Notes: generated from the letters alone by a model not told the origin. A DNA stretch of 64,000 nucleotides from Erythrobacter sp. SCSIO 43205 (GCF_019904235.1 NZ_CP063202.1:3313940-3377939), one strand, 5' to 3'. Shown: positions 55,252 through 64,000, counted from the first letter of the stretch. Translations and numbers: made by a program.

Positions 55252-55959
55252 ATGATCCATTCTGATATGACCTCTGGCACCACAAACACGCGATCATCGT
55301 TCGCGACCCGGCTTTTGCGTCCTGCTGCCAAACTTGGCCTCGCAGGCGCTCTCGCGCTTGGCCTTGCGGCGTGTTCGACCAATACGTTCAAGGCCGATGT
55401 TTCGCGCTTTCAGGCCGAGCTTCCTGCGCCACAAGGGCAAACATTCGCGGTTGTCGCCGATGATCCGGCGCTCGCTGGGGGCCTTGAATTTTCGCTCTAC
55501 GCTGACCTCGTCGCTGAAGAAATGGCCAAGCTTGGCTATGTTGAGGCTGAGCCAGAGGCGGCAACCATGCTCGTGCGGTTCGACTATGGCGTCGACAATG
55601 GGCGCGAACGTGTGCGCACCACCAACACCGGCTTTGGCCACTTTGGCCCGTGGGGCCGCTTTGGTGGCTTCGGCTTTAATCGCGGCTATGCCTTTGGCTT
55701 TTACGATCCATGGCTCGCCGGACCAGAAGTGCGCAGCTACACCGTGTACGTAAGCGACATTGATCTTAAGATCGACAACGCCGTCACCGGCGAACGACTG
55801 TTCGAAGGCCAAGCGCAGGCTGCCTCGCGCTCCAACCGCTTGCAGCATCTTGTCCCCAATCTGGTCGATGCAATCTTCACCGACTTCCCCGGCAACTCTG
55901 GAGAAGTCCTGCGCATCACTATTCGCGACGATGGGAAAAGCGTAAAACCAGCCAAGTGA
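55252..55959 (+). CDS. DUF4136 domain lipoprotein
   Basis: 235 residues from the ATG at 55252 with GAAGGA upstream. A signal sequence with the lipobox LAAC (GLAGALALGLAAC) is followed by the DUF4136 pattern: TFKADVSRF, SLYADLVAEEMAKLGY and DLKIDNAVTGERLFEGQAQA. A Gly/Phe-rich loop (FGHFGPWGRFGGFGFNRGY) sits in the middle. It is likely an envelope lipoprotein of unknown role. A terminator follows. Confidence 0.88.
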   Translation: MIHSDMTSGTTNTRSSFATRLLRPAAKLGLAGALALGLAACSTNTFKADVSRFQAELPAPQGQTFAVVADDPALAGGLEFSLYADLVAEEMAKLGYVEAEPEAATMLVRFDYGVDNGRERVRTTNTGFGHFGPWGRFGGFGFNRGYAFGFYDPWLAGPEVRSYTVYVSDIDLKIDNAVTGERLFEGQAQAASRSNRLQHLVPNLVDAIFTDFPGNSGEVLRITIRDDGKSVKPAK

Positions 55960-55994
55960 TGAGCGTTCTTGATACCTACCCGTGGACGGGACGG

Positions 55995-56027
55995 AAAGGC
56001 GGCGGAAGGGATCAGCGCCGCCTTTTT
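55995..56027 (+). terminator. Terminator after the DUF4136 gene
   Basis: AAAGGCGGCG (55995-56004) pairs with CGCCGCCTTT (56016-56025) around an 11-nt loop, and the T-run extends to 56027. Confidence 0.9.
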
Positions 56028-56074
56028 GATTCAACGCCCCCTGATCTCGCATATCAAACCCGGTTCAAAGTTTC

Positions 56075-57049
56075 ATGAACAGCCTTCGTCTCGCTCTTAC
56101 TGTTTGCACCGCAAGCATGGTGGCGGTGATTGGCGCATCCAGTCCGGCGAGCGCTTTGCAAAGAGGCGCGCAAGTTGACGCGCAGCGAAGCACAGAGGTT
56201 TTCGTTGATCTTGGCAGGTGGGTCATCTTGCAGAACGAGGCGCAGCGCAGTTGCGAGCTTCGGCTTAACGATGGCGGACCACATATCCTGCGCTATCAGA
56301 TGAAGGATGGCCAAGGTGCCACTCTCTCGCTTGAGCCGCGTTCAGGTCGATATTTCGGGGGCATGATCGGCAATGTCGAATGGGCGTTTGATGAGGCACG
56401 CTTTGCCGGGTTTGGCTCTGGCGGCGGTTTTTCCCTTGGCGCGAGCTCGCGCGATGTTGTCGCTGGCTTTCGCGCAGCCAGAGTGCTGAGCGTCAGCCAG
56501 GGCGGGCAACCAATTGCGCGCATTGACTTAACCACCAGTTCGGCAGGCTATCGCCTCCTTGAACAATGCGCCGAGCAATGGCGGTATATCCCGTGGTATC
56601 AGCGCGAAGCGTATGCGCAGTACCGCGAATTGCCCGAAGCAGCGCCATCACGGCGTGGCAGGATGATCGCTGGCCCATCACGGCCCGAACCACGTTCCGG
56701 TTCGGCTGGAAACGTGCGCGGGCGGCCCGGCGGTGTTGCCCCGCCGCTCCGGCCAGCGACTGATGCGCGCCCGATCAATTCATCCGACTGGATCAGGGCG
56801 GATGACCGGCTCCCATGGCCCTCGCGCGGTTTTGCCCCCGGTCAAGGCGTGCTGCGCTATACCCTTCTCGTCAACGAAAACGGGCGCGCGGAAGATTGCG
56901 ATGTCGAAGACAGCACGGGTTCGCGCAAATTGGACCGTCGTGCGTGCAAATTGCTCGAAGAGCGCGCCCGCTTCGAGCCGGCGCGCACGGCCACCGGCCA
57001 AGCGGTCAAGGCACGCTACACCTCTACCGTCAAATTTGCCGGGGATTAG
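56075..57049 (+). CDS. Secreted protein with TonB C-terminal-like domain
   Basis: 324 residues. A signal peptide (LALTVCTASMVAVIGASSPASA) is followed by an N-terminal part of unknown type with two Cys, a Pro/Arg/Gly-rich linker (about 205-245), and a TonB-like C-terminal domain (GVLRYTLLVNENGRAEDCDV, KLDRRACKLLEERARFEPA). It lacks the usual N-terminal anchor and Pro-rich periplasm-spanning region of TonB, so it is not a standard energy transducer. Function unknown. Confidence 0.78.
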   Translation: MNSLRLALTVCTASMVAVIGASSPASALQRGAQVDAQRSTEVFVDLGRWVILQNEAQRSCELRLNDGGPHILRYQMKDGQGATLSLEPRSGRYFGGMIGNVEWAFDEARFAGFGSGGGFSLGASSRDVVAGFRAARVLSVSQGGQPIARIDLTTSSAGYRLLEQCAEQWRYIPWYQREAYAQYRELPEAAPSRRGRMIAGPSRPEPRSGSAGNVRGRPGGVAPPLRPATDARPINSSDWIRADDRLPWPSRGFAPGQGVLRYTLLVNENGRAEDCDVEDSTGSRKLDRRACKLLEERARFEPARTATGQAVKARYTSTVKFAGD

Positions 57050-57055
57050 GCCCGG

Positions 57056-57514
57056 CTAAAGCTCTTTATGACCGCCGGTTGAGCCAAAGCCGCCATCGCC
57101 GCGGGTCGTGTCGTCGAGCTCGTCAACTTCTTCCCAGACGCCTTGCGTGACAGGGGCTACGATAAGTTGCGCCACGCGGTCGCCGCGCTCGATCTTAAAC
57201 TCGTGGGTTCCATGATTGATCATGAGCACTTTAAGCTCGCCGCGATAATCGCTGTCGATTGTGCCTGGCGTATTGGGCACAGTTACGCCGTGCTTGAACG
57301 CAAGGCCAGAGCGCGGGCGAACCTGTATCTCATAGCCTTCGGGGATCGCCACGCTGAGCCCGGTCGGCACTGCTTTACGGTCCCCTGGCGCAATCGACAT
57401 ATCTTCGGATGCCACCACATCCATGCCCGCAGCGCCATCGGTCGCATAAGCCGGCAGGGGAAGGTCGACGCCCGTTGGCAGGCGCTTCACTTTGATTTGC
57501 ACTTTATTGGTCAC
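57056..57514 (-). CDS. dut: dUTP diphosphatase
   Basis: Trimeric dUTPase of 152 residues that makes dUMP and keeps uracil out of DNA. Motifs in order: AGMDVVA (1), [11 protein letters not shown] (2), [14 protein letters not shown] (3), [10 protein letters not shown] (4) and GDGGFGSTG (5). The start is GTG at 57514, 8 bp after coaBC. Confidence 0.97.
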   Translation of the reverse strand: MTNKVQIKVKRLPTGVDLPLPAYATDGAAGMDVVASEDMSIAPGDRKAVPTGLSVAIPEGYEIQVRPRSGLAFKHGVTVPNTPGTIDSDYRGELKVLMINHGTHEFKIERGDRVAQLIVAPVTQGVWEEVDELDDTTRGDGGFGSTGGHKEL

Positions 57515-57522
57515 GGCGAGTA

Positions 57523-59274
57523 TCAGCCCTTTGCTGCCAAAGCATCAGCCATACGGTTCACCAGCGCCATTGCAACCTCGCCCTTGGGCATTTGATCGAG
57601 GCTTTCCACGCCCTCGCTCGTGATGATGTGCACGGCGTTGTTATCTCCGCCCATCACATCGCCTGATACGTCATTGGCGACAATCCAGTCGGCGGCCTTG
57701 CGTTTGCGCTTTTGCTTGGCGTGGTCGATCACCGCATCGGTTTCAGCAGCAAAACCCACGACCAATGCCGGGCGGTTGGTGCCAGCCGCAACATTGGTCA
57801 AGATGTCCGGGTTTTCGGTCAGCATCAAAGCAGGCGGGGCAGAGCCGCGCTTCTTGATCTTTTCGTCGCGATATTCCTTAGGCCGCCAATCGGCGACCGC
57901 GGCCACCATTACGGCGACATCTGCGGGAAGTGCACGTTTGACCGCAGATGACATTTCCTCCGCGCTTTCAACATCAATCCGCTTTACCCCGGCAGGCGTT
58001 TTGAGGAACACAGGGCCCGCCACCAGAGTGACATTTGCGCCCAAAGCAGCGGCGGCAGCAGCAATGGCAAAGCCTTGCTTTCCGCTTGAGCGATTGGCGA
58101 TGTAGCGCACCGGATCAATCGATTCCCACGTCGGACCGGCAGTGACAAGCACATGGCGACCCGCGAGCGGTTGATGCGCTGCGTCCGCAACGATCCCGGC
58201 GATCTCTTCTTCATCCGCGGCAATCGCTTCCATTGATGCGGGTGCAGCAGCCTTCGCTGTGACTTTGGTATCCTCGCGCGCTTCGACAAGGTCGGATGCC
58301 TTGTCGGAAAGGCCCTCTTCTGCGGCGTCAGGCGCAAGGCGGCGCTCATCAACCTCGTGATTGATCGCATCCTGATCGACCGGAGGCGCGGCCTTGCCTG
58401 CCCCCTTCTTCGCAAGCGGGGAGCCTGCGAGGTTTGGATCAAACTCGATCTCTTCTTCGGGAAGTTCTTGCAGAAACTCTTCTGGCACCTCGGCTTCGCC
58501 AAGAGCGTGGAGTTCCGCCTCAATCTCTTCGGCACTGCGTTTTTCAGTAGAGCGCGGGATAATGCGTGAAAGCAATCCGCTGAGCCCACCAGACGATGCT
58601 GCTTCGCTTTCATCCTCAGGCTCAAGCGCTTCGACTTCGGCAGGCGGCAGCGTCGTCGCGGGCGCAGGCGCCTCTTCCTCGACCTCAATCCCAAAGTGCT
58701 CAGCAATCGCGCGCCAGATTGCAGGGGGCTCGGGCAGGCGGCCATAGCCAAATTCACCGCACGCCATCATCCCTTCGTCGGGGTGGAGCACATGAACGCC
58801 ATTGTCGCGCAATGTCGCAACATTGCGCACGGTGGAGGCGTGCTCCCACATCTTCACGTTCATCGCAGGCACCGCCAAGACGGGCTTGTTCGTGGCCAGC
58901 AGCAATGTGGTCGCAAGGTCATCGGCAACCCCTGCCGCCATCTTCGCCATGAGGTCAGCCGTCGCCGGGCAAACGACCACAAGATCTGCCTCGCGCGACA
59001 GTTCGATGTGGCCCATCTCCACCTCATTCTTGAGGTCGAAGAGCGAGGTGTAAACTTGGGATTCGGACAGGGCCGCAAGTGACATGGGCGTTACGAACTG
59101 CTGCCCGCCTTTGGTCACAACCGGAGTGACCGATCCCCCGCCCTTGCGGATGAGGCGCACCAGCTCAAGCGATTTGTAAGCCGCAATACCGCCGCCCACC
59201 ACGAGGAGAATCTTGGGTTCCTTGACGCTCACAGCTTGTCCATCGTCCTCAAAATGTAGGTTTTCTACACCCAT
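57523..59274 (-). CDS. coaBC: Bifunctional CoaBC with a long acidic inter-domain insert
   Basis: Makes 4'-phosphopantetheine from phosphopantothenate and cysteine in coenzyme A synthesis. The CoaC decarboxylase part covers about 20-196 ([11 protein letters not shown] at 135-145 and [14 protein letters not shown]). CoaB starts near 371 ([23 protein letters not shown] and the KIKK motif). Between them lies a Glu/Ala-rich stretch of about 174 residues, so the protein is 583 residues instead of about 400. The insert has no recognised fold, keeps the frame and is encoded with normal codon use. A start near the GTG at 59229 is possible. Confidence 0.95.
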   Translation of the reverse strand: MGVENLHFEDDGQAVSVKEPKILLVVGGGIAAYKSLELVRLIRKGGGSVTPVVTKGGQQFVTPMSLAALSESQVYTSLFDLKNEVEMGHIELSREADLVVVCPATADLMAKMAAGVADDLATTLLLATNKPVLAVPAMNVKMWEHASTVRNVATLRDNGVHVLHPDEGMMACGEFGYGRLPEPPAIWRAIAEHFGIEVEEEAPAPATTLPPAEVEALEPEDESEAASSGGLSGLLSRIIPRSTEKRSAEEIEAELHALGEAEVPEEFLQELPEEEIEFDPNLAGSPLAKKGAGKAAPPVDQDAINHEVDERRLAPDAAEEGLSDKASDLVEAREDTKVTAKAAAPASMEAIAADEEEIAGIVADAAHQPLAGRHVLVTAGPTWESIDPVRYIANRSSGKQGFAIAAAAAALGANVTLVAGPVFLKTPAGVKRIDVESAEEMSSAVKRALPADVAVMVAAVADWRPKEYRDEKIKKRGSAPPALMLTENPDILTNVAAGTNRPALVVGFAAETDAVIDHAKQKRKRKAADWIVANDVSGDVMGGDNNAVHIITSEGVESLDQMPKGEVAMALVNRMADALAAKG

Positions 59275-59297
59275 CTAACCACCTCAGTGCTGATAGC

Positions 59298-59349
59298 CAA
59301 GTATCCGGGTCAAGTATCCGGGCCAACTCTGCGGCCCAACTCTGCGGGC
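59298..59349. repeat. Tandem array of 13-bp units
   Basis: Four units of 13 bp stand end to end: CAAGTATCCGGGT, CAAGTATCCGGGC, CAACTCTGCGGCC and CAACTCTGCGGGC. A weaker fifth (CAGCCTTGCGCTG) follows to 59362. They lie in the 196-bp gap between divergent coaBC and the DUF4345 gene. Confidence 0.85.
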
Positions 59350-59470
59350 CAGCCTTGCGCTGCGATGATTAAGATTGCACTTATGTCCTTGCCCCCTGCG
59401 ATTAAGCGACAAAACTGCGATCAAGCGAGAAAACAATGGGTGCAAGGGGCGCTGAGAGGGGATTTACGAC

Positions 59471-59851
59471 ATGAAATTGGCACTCAAAGTGATTTTGAGT
59501 TTCGGTGGGCTTTTGCTGGTCTTTATAGGCTTTGGCTTTCTCACCGATCCGGTGGCCTCAGGCGCGGACTTCGGGCTCGCCGTCGAAGGCGCGCATGGCC
59601 TTACCTCGGTGCGCGGCGATATGACTTCGTTCTTCACGGTTAGCGGGGCGTGTTTGCTTTGGGGCGCATGGGGTGAAAGGCGCGATCCTTTGATCATTGG
59701 CGGCGCGCTGATGCTTGTGGTGCTGCTCGTGCGGGTAATCTCGCTGTTTGAATATGGCACCTTTGACGGGTTCGAGACGCCTATGGTGTTTGAAGGAATA
59801 GTGGGCACGCTCGGCCTGATTGCGGCAAGAATCCTGCCGGCGAGGGATTGA
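59471..59851 (+). CDS. DUF4345-like small membrane protein
   Basis: 126 residues with four membrane helices (ILSFGGLLLVFIGFGFL, FFTVSGACLLWGAWG, LIIGGALMLVVLLVRVISLF and GIVGTLGLIAARIL). The pattern matches the DUF4345 group of unknown function. Convergent with ubiB, 9 bp apart. Confidence 0.7.
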   Translation: MKLALKVILSFGGLLLVFIGFGFLTDPVASGADFGLAVEGAHGLTSVRGDMTSFFTVSGACLLWGAWGERRDPLIIGGALMLVVLLVRVISLFEYGTFDGFETPMVFEGIVGTLGLIAARILPARD

Positions 59852-59860
59852 GCGCGCGGG

Positions 59861-61432
59861 CTAAATGAGCCCGGCCACGCTTGCGCCCCAAACAGCGCCA
59901 GCACCAACCAGCCCTGCGACGAAATAGCCGAGCCAGCCGCCGCTCTGTCTGGATGCGTCCTTGTCGCCGATACGTCCCATGAGCTTGACCTCTGGCAAGG
60001 GAGGCGCTTCGGGCGCGCCGCCTTTGGGTGGGAAGCGGTCTTCGATACGGCGGATAAGGTCGGGCAGACGAAGGAAGGTTTGCGCGTCCTCTTTCAGGCG
60101 CTCTGCCACTGCCGCCTCCGGTCCCAGCTCATCGCGGATCCACGAACGCACATAAGGCGCGGCGGTATCCCACATATTGATGTCGGGATTAAGCTGTGTT
60201 GCGATGCCTTCGACCATCACCATGGTTTTCTGCAAGAGCAAAAGGTGCGGCTGGGTCTGCATATCGAAATCACGGGTGATCGCGAACAGGCCATCGAGCA
60301 TCTGACCAACTGAGAGCTCTTTTACAGGCTTGCCACGCATGGGTTCGCCCACTGCGCGAAGGGCGGTCGCAAACTCGCCTACCGAATGATAGCTTGGCAC
60401 ATATTGCGCCTCGAAATGAATTTCCGCGACGCGTTTGTAATTGCCAGTGGTCAGGCCGTAGAGAATTTCAGCGAGCCATTGCCGCGCGCGCCGGTCGATC
60501 CGGCCCATAATGCCAAAATCAATCGCAACGATGGTGCCATCGTCCTGCACGAACAGGTTCCCTTGGTGCATATCGGCGTGGAAGAAACCAGCGCTGATCG
60601 CTTGGGTCAGGAAGCTGATCACGAGACGCTGGGACAATTGTTCGAGATCATGGCCAGCAGCGATCAATTCATCACGGCGCGAGATTTTGATCCCGTCAAC
60701 CCATTCAACCGTCATCACCCGCCCATTGGTCCGGTCCCAGTCAATCGCCGGGATGCGATAGCCATCAACCCCGCGCATATCCTCAGCCAGTTCCGATGCT
60801 GAGGCCGCTTCACGGCGCAGGTCGAGTTCAGAATTGGTCCACCGTTTGAAATTGGCAATCGTCAAACGCGGGCGAAGGCGCTGTGCCTCGCCTCCCATCG
60901 CCTCTACGTGAGCTGCGGCCCATTCATAGGTTTGAATGTCCTTGGCAAATTTCTCACGGATACCGGGGCGAAGGACTTTGATCGCGACCTTTCGCCCGTC
61001 AGTGGTCACACCTTTATGCACCTGAGCAATTGATGCAGCGCCCACCGGGTCTGGATCAATCTCGGAAAACAGCGCTTCCAAAGGCTGGCCAAAGGAGCTT
61101 TCAATCGATTCGCGGATAAGCGCAAAATCGACCGGCGGCAGATTGTCCTGAAGCTGCAAAAGATTGTGCGCGGCCTCTTCGCCCACGAGATCGGGACGGG
61201 TCGCGAGCGATTGCCCCAATTTGATCGCCGCAGGGCCAATTGCGCGGAAAGCGCCAGCGTAATCACGCTCCCCCTTTTTGGAGGTGAACGTCGCAAGTCG
61301 CGCGATCTTTGCCAAAGTCTTGACTGGCGCTGGCGCGTTAGGGTCTTCCTCAATCCCGACAAGCGCACGGCGGCGCGCAAGGGTGATGCCCCATCTTGCA
61401 AGACGGAAAAGGTGCGTTGCTGGTTTGGTCAT
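59861..61432 (-). CDS. ubiB: Ubiquinone biosynthesis protein UbiB (ABC1 atypical kinase)
   Basis: 523 residues from the ATG at 61432. The family-specific KxGQ motif is in AAIKLGQSLATRPD; the ATP-binding Lys in VAIKVLRPG; the catalytic loop is GFFHADMHQGNLF and the metal loop AIDFGIMG. One or two membrane helices close the protein (LGYFVAGLVGAGAVWGASV). UbiB ATPases help extract ubiquinone intermediates from the membrane. It follows ubiE by 23 bp. Confidence 0.96.
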   Translation of the reverse strand: MTKPATHLFRLARWGITLARRRALVGIEEDPNAPAPVKTLAKIARLATFTSKKGERDYAGAFRAIGPAAIKLGQSLATRPDLVGEEAAHNLLQLQDNLPPVDFALIRESIESSFGQPLEALFSEIDPDPVGAASIAQVHKGVTTDGRKVAIKVLRPGIREKFAKDIQTYEWAAAHVEAMGGEAQRLRPRLTIANFKRWTNSELDLRREAASASELAEDMRGVDGYRIPAIDWDRTNGRVMTVEWVDGIKISRRDELIAAGHDLEQLSQRLVISFLTQAISAGFFHADMHQGNLFVQDDGTIVAIDFGIMGRIDRRARQWLAEILYGLTTGNYKRVAEIHFEAQYVPSYHSVGEFATALRAVGEPMRGKPVKELSVGQMLDGLFAITRDFDMQTQPHLLLLQKTMVMVEGIATQLNPDINMWDTAAPYVRSWIRDELGPEAAVAERLKEDAQTFLRLPDLIRRIEDRFPPKGGAPEAPPLPEVKLMGRIGDKDASRQSGGWLGYFVAGLVGAGAVWGASVAGLI

Positions 61433-61455
61433 TGGGCTGGGCGGTTCACTTGAAC

Positions 61456-62211
61456 TTAGACCTTCCACCCCGAATGGATGGCAACCGCGCCGCCCAGAAT
61501 GATCTCGGCCTTGGTGTTCACAAAGCCCGCCTCGCGGATCATCGCCTCGAATTCAGGCGCGCGGGGGAATTTGCGGATACTTTCCGCCAGATAGCGATAG
61601 CTCTCTGTATCGCCTGCAATCACCTGCCCCATGCGCGGCATGATATTCATCGAATAAAAGTCGTAGATTTCGCGGAAGCCCGACCAGTCAGTGACCGAAA
61701 ACTCCATACAGTAAAAGCGGCCACCGGGGCGAAGAACGCGCAGCGCTTCCTTCAAGGCCTTGTCCTTATGGGTCACGTTCCGGATGCCAAAGACAATGGT
61801 GTAGGCGTCAAATGTGTTCGCCGGGAAAGTAACCTCTTCTGCATTTTGTCGAGAGAAAACCAAGCTGCCTGCGCCCGGAGCCTCGCTGCGCTCCATCGCG
61901 CGCTCTGCGCCTACGTCGAGCATTTCCTGATTGATATCGGCAACCGTCACATTCGCGCCGCGATCGGCCATGCGAAAGGCAATGTCGCCCGTGCCGCCTG
62001 CCATGTCGAGGATGTTTTCGCCCGCTTGCGGCTTCACGCGTTTGACAAAACGATCCTTCCAGCCGCGGTGCATCCCGAAACTCATCGCATCGTTCATGAT
62101 GTCGTATTTCTTGGCGACGGACGAGAAAACCTGCCCCACACGGCGGGTCTTTTCCTCTGGGGTTACATTTTCATAGCCGAACGAGACGGTTTCAGATGTG
62201 CTTTCACTCAT
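61456..62211 (-). CDS. ubiE: Ubiquinone/menaquinone methyltransferase UbiE
   Basis: 251-residue SAM-dependent C-methyltransferase of quinone synthesis. SAM loop ILDMAGGTGDIAFRMADRG; VTVADINQEML; conserved YDIMNDAMSFGMHRGWK and FGIRNVTHKDKALKEALRVLRPGG. It heads the ubiE-ubiB operon and is divergent from mutM. Confidence 0.97.
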   Translation of the reverse strand: MSESTSETVSFGYENVTPEEKTRRVGQVFSSVAKKYDIMNDAMSFGMHRGWKDRFVKRVKPQAGENILDMAGGTGDIAFRMADRGANVTVADINQEMLDVGAERAMERSEAPGAGSLVFSRQNAEEVTFPANTFDAYTIVFGIRNVTHKDKALKEALRVLRPGGRFYCMEFSVTDWSGFREIYDFYSMNIMPRMGQVIAGDTESYRYLAESIRKFPRAPEFEAMIREAGFVNTKAEIILGGAVAIHSGWKV

Positions 62212-62302
62212 ACCGGGAGCCTTAGAGGGAATTGCGGGGCACGCAAAGGGTGATTAGGGACGTCTTTCATGCGTGCGGTCAGCCCATCCGGACTGACCTT
62301 GG

Positions 62303-62395
62303 GCCGAGCCACCCACGCCCTTCCACCCTTCCACCCGGATTATCACTCCGGAGTACGATCCGGGTGGAAGGGTGGAAGGGCGTGGGTGGCTCGGC
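62303..62395. repeat. 38-bp perfect inverted repeat between ubiE and mutM
   Basis: The left arm 62303-62340 (starting gccgagccac, ending acccggat) is the exact reverse complement of the right arm 62358-62395. The 17-nt loop contains a further palindrome ACTCCGGAGT (62345-62354). Each arm also holds the direct repeat cttccaccc. The element fills most of the 211-bp divergent gap and would form a very stable cruciform or RNA hairpin in either transcript leader. Confidence 0.95.
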
Positions 62396-62422
62396 GCGAG
62401 CGTTAGCGAGCCCAAACAAACA

Positions 62423-63238
62423 ATGCCTGAATTACCTGAAGTCGAAACAACTGTCAGAGGACTTGCAAAGTTCCTTGATGGCGCGCGGATTGAGCGGGTG
62501 GTGCTCAACCGTCCCGATTTGCGCCGTCCTTTCCCCGAGGATTTGGTGCAGGTGATGACCGGCGCAACCATCACCAGCCTCTCGCGCAGGGCGAAATACG
62601 GCCTTTTCCATCTCGACCGCGAGCAGTCGGTGATCTTCCATCTTGGTATGAGCGGGCGCTGGCGGATTGATCCAGAGGAACCCGACAAGCATGACCATAT
62701 GGTGTTGGAAACCGCGCACAACCGCTTTGCCTTGTGCGACCCTAGGCGATTCGGTTCTGTTGATATGGTGGCGAGCCATGCGCTCGATCAATGGGGCCCG
62801 TTTGCCGCTCTGGGACCGGAGCCTTTGGGACCAGAGCTAACGCCCGCCTATTTAAAGGCCGCCCTTAAGGGAAAAACCCAAAGCATAAAGCTGTGCCTGC
62901 TTGATCAAAGGATAGTGGCAGGGCTTGGCAATATCTATGTGTGCGAAGCCTTGTGGCGTTCTGGCATTCGGCCAACCAAACAGGGCGGCAAGGTGACGCG
63001 GCCCCAGCTGGAACGGCTCGTTCCCGCAATCAAGGACGTGCTCACCGCCTCGATCCGCGACGGGGGCTCTACTTTGAGAGACTATGCCGCCCCGGACGGC
63101 GAGCTTGGCTATTTCGCGACGCGTTTTGATGTCTATGGCCGCGAGGGGGAGGTGTGCCACAAGGCGGACGGCGGCACTATCAAGCGGATCGTTCAGGGCG
63201 GGCGCAGCACGTGGTATTGCCCGGTCTGCCAGAAGTAG
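62423..63238 (+). CDS. mutM: Formamidopyrimidine-DNA glycosylase
   Basis: 271 residues from the ATG at 62423, giving the required PELPEVET start in which Pro2 is the catalytic nucleophile and Glu3 assists. The earlier frame opening at 62372 lies in the inverted repeat and would mask this proline, so it is rejected. The helix-two-turn-helix has VAGLGNIYVCEALW. The C-terminal zinc finger reads VCHKADGG then WYCPVC: the second expected cysteine is replaced by Ala, so zinc binding may be weakened or use His. It excises 8-oxoguanine. Confidence 0.96.
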   Translation: MPELPEVETTVRGLAKFLDGARIERVVLNRPDLRRPFPEDLVQVMTGATITSLSRRAKYGLFHLDREQSVIFHLGMSGRWRIDPEEPDKHDHMVLETAHNRFALCDPRRFGSVDMVASHALDQWGPFAALGPEPLGPELTPAYLKAALKGKTQSIKLCLLDQRIVAGLGNIYVCEALWRSGIRPTKQGGKVTRPQLERLVPAIKDVLTASIRDGGSTLRDYAAPDGELGYFATRFDVYGREGEVCHKADGGTIKRIVQGGRSTWYCPVCQK

Positions 63239-63452
63239 CTGGCCTAAGGCGGTGTGCCCAGTGCCGGGGGTGGGAATTGCGCACCGATACGATAGGCGTT
63301 CCCAAAACACTTGCCATTCGCGGCAATTCGCACTAGGTGCGCCGCTTTCCCGGCGAAGAATCGCCGCGCTTTGTATATCCAAAGCATTTTAGATCCAGAT
63401 TTTCGGCCGCCTGTTAAGGGTAGCCCTCATAAGACGCGAGACAGACAAAATT

Positions 63453-63713
63453 ATGGCAAACACGCCTCAAGCCCGTAAGCGCATCCGTCGCAACAATCGC
63501 CGCGCTGAAATCAACACGGCGCGCATGAGCCGCATCCGCAGCTTCGTCAAGAAAGTCGAAACTGCTCTTGAAGCTGGCAATAAAGACGAAGCAGCCGCAG
63601 CTCTTAAAGCTGCTCAGCCGGAACTGGCTCGCGGTGTTGCGCGCGGCGTGATGCACAAGAACACGGTCGCGCGCAAAATGTCGCGCCTGTCAAAGCGAGT
63701 CGCCGCTCTCTGA
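63453..63713 (+). CDS. rpsT: 30S ribosomal protein S20
   Basis: 86 residues, very basic, with the family opening [19 protein letters not shown] and the ending [18 protein letters not shown]. It binds 16S rRNA early in assembly. It is followed by a terminator and, by usual gene order, dnaA outside the window. Confidence 0.98.
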   Translation: MANTPQARKRIRRNNRRAEINTARMSRIRSFVKKVETALEAGNKDEAAAALKAAQPELARGVARGVMHKNTVARKMSRLSKRVAAL

Positions 63714-64000
63714 TTCGCCTCCACGGCCAACTTTAAGGGGTTTCCCTTAGGGTAGCTCTACGTAGTTTGGGCTCAGCAAATTCACTAAGGGTCGCATCGC
63801 AAGATGTGGCCCTTTTATTTTGCACCGCACAATTAAAGATGTCCTCTCAAGAACCCGCAGAAACCCTACGATTCGCAGTTTGCCGCGCGGTTAATTCTGC
63901 GGAAACCATGAAAAATCAGGCGGTTGAACGTAAGTCTGCGGGGTAGCGGCGAGTCAAGCCGATTTATTTCCGTTTTGTTGCAATAGTTCGCTTGCACAAA
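63714..64000. other. Region after rpsT, probably upstream of dnaA
   Basis: Contains the rpsT terminator, then about 180 bp of A/T-rich sequence without a gene. I see no DnaA box matching TTATCCACA. That dnaA starts just past the edge is inferred from the order ubiE-mutM-rpsT-dnaA in related bacteria. Confidence 0.5.
63787..63821 (+). terminator. Terminator after rpsT
   Basis: AAGGG-TCG-CATC (63787-63798) pairs with GATG-TGG-CCCTT (63803-63814) around GCAA, with two G-U pairs in the middle, and is followed by the T-rich stretch ttttatttt to 63821. Confidence 0.85.

Noticed and set aside
62372..62422. Upstream extension of mutM into the inverted repeat
   Set aside because: It would place residues before the catalytic Pro2, which must be N-terminal for glycosylase activity.
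63714..64000. Replication origin with DnaA boxes
   Set aside because: No TTATCCACA-like boxes seen; closeness to dnaA is inferred from gene order only.

Overview
The window looks like a chromosomal segment of a marine or freshwater alphaproteobacterium, most likely Sphingomonadales, family Erythrobacteraceae. This is inferred from gene order and protein character, not from a database search. Gene density is high, base composition is GC-rich and fairly even, and I see no insertion sequences, phage genes, tRNA or rRNA genes, or CRISPR arrays. At the right end the order dut - coaBC - (DUF4345) - ubiB - ubiE / mutM - rpsT is the arrangement that flanks dnaA in many alphaproteobacteria, so the right edge probably abuts dnaA and the window lies near the replication origin.

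Left third (1-16 kb). A truncated DUF5522 gene diverges from a Ppx/GppA phosphatase and rlmE. A membrane-anchored cytochrome c and prephenate dehydratase follow. Next is a tight operon, most of it joined by ATGA start/stop overlaps: DUF4129, DUF4350, MoxR AAA+ ATPase, DUF58, SpoIIM-like and RDD proteins. A class A beta-lactamase lies directly behind it. Then come an isoaspartyl peptidase, an SDR enzyme and an alpha/beta hydrolase.

15-19 kb: a bufferin (copper-buffering RiPP) locus. It encodes a four-cysteine precursor peptide (BufA), the multinuclear iron enzyme BufB (DUF692/MNIO), its partner BufC, a DoxX protein, an ECF sigma factor of the SigF type and its membrane anti-sigma NrsF. bufBC and bufA are divergent, and each has a sequence in the shared 236-bp gap matching the SigF promoter pattern TGTAAC(C/G)-N16-CGAA. 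This is the most informative system in the window.

19-41 kb. A ZntB/CorA-like transporter, ispG, a thioredoxin-fold protein, mntP, a deacetylase-like protein, an aspartic protease, a flavoprotein, two tail-to-tail L,D-transpeptidases of different families, a DMT transporter, aconitase with a tiny lipoprotein gene, a 779-residue Ser/Gly low-complexity protein with a PEP-CTERM-like tail, ruvA - DsrE-like - ruvB, aroC, a fatty acid desaturase and an acyltransferase.

41-64 kb. A gap with C-rich hairpin loops and a strong terminator (candidate small RNA) precedes katG, which is followed by a monofunctional catalase; each catalase gene ends in its own terminator. Then a Cys-rich Sel1-repeat protein, a LytTR regulator divergent from a DUF2306 protein, Smr - MltA - Tim44-like, secB, murJ - trpS, two envelope proteins, and the dut-coaBC-ubiB-ubiE-mutM-rpsT block, interrupted by a 38-bp perfect inverted repeat between ubiE and mutM.
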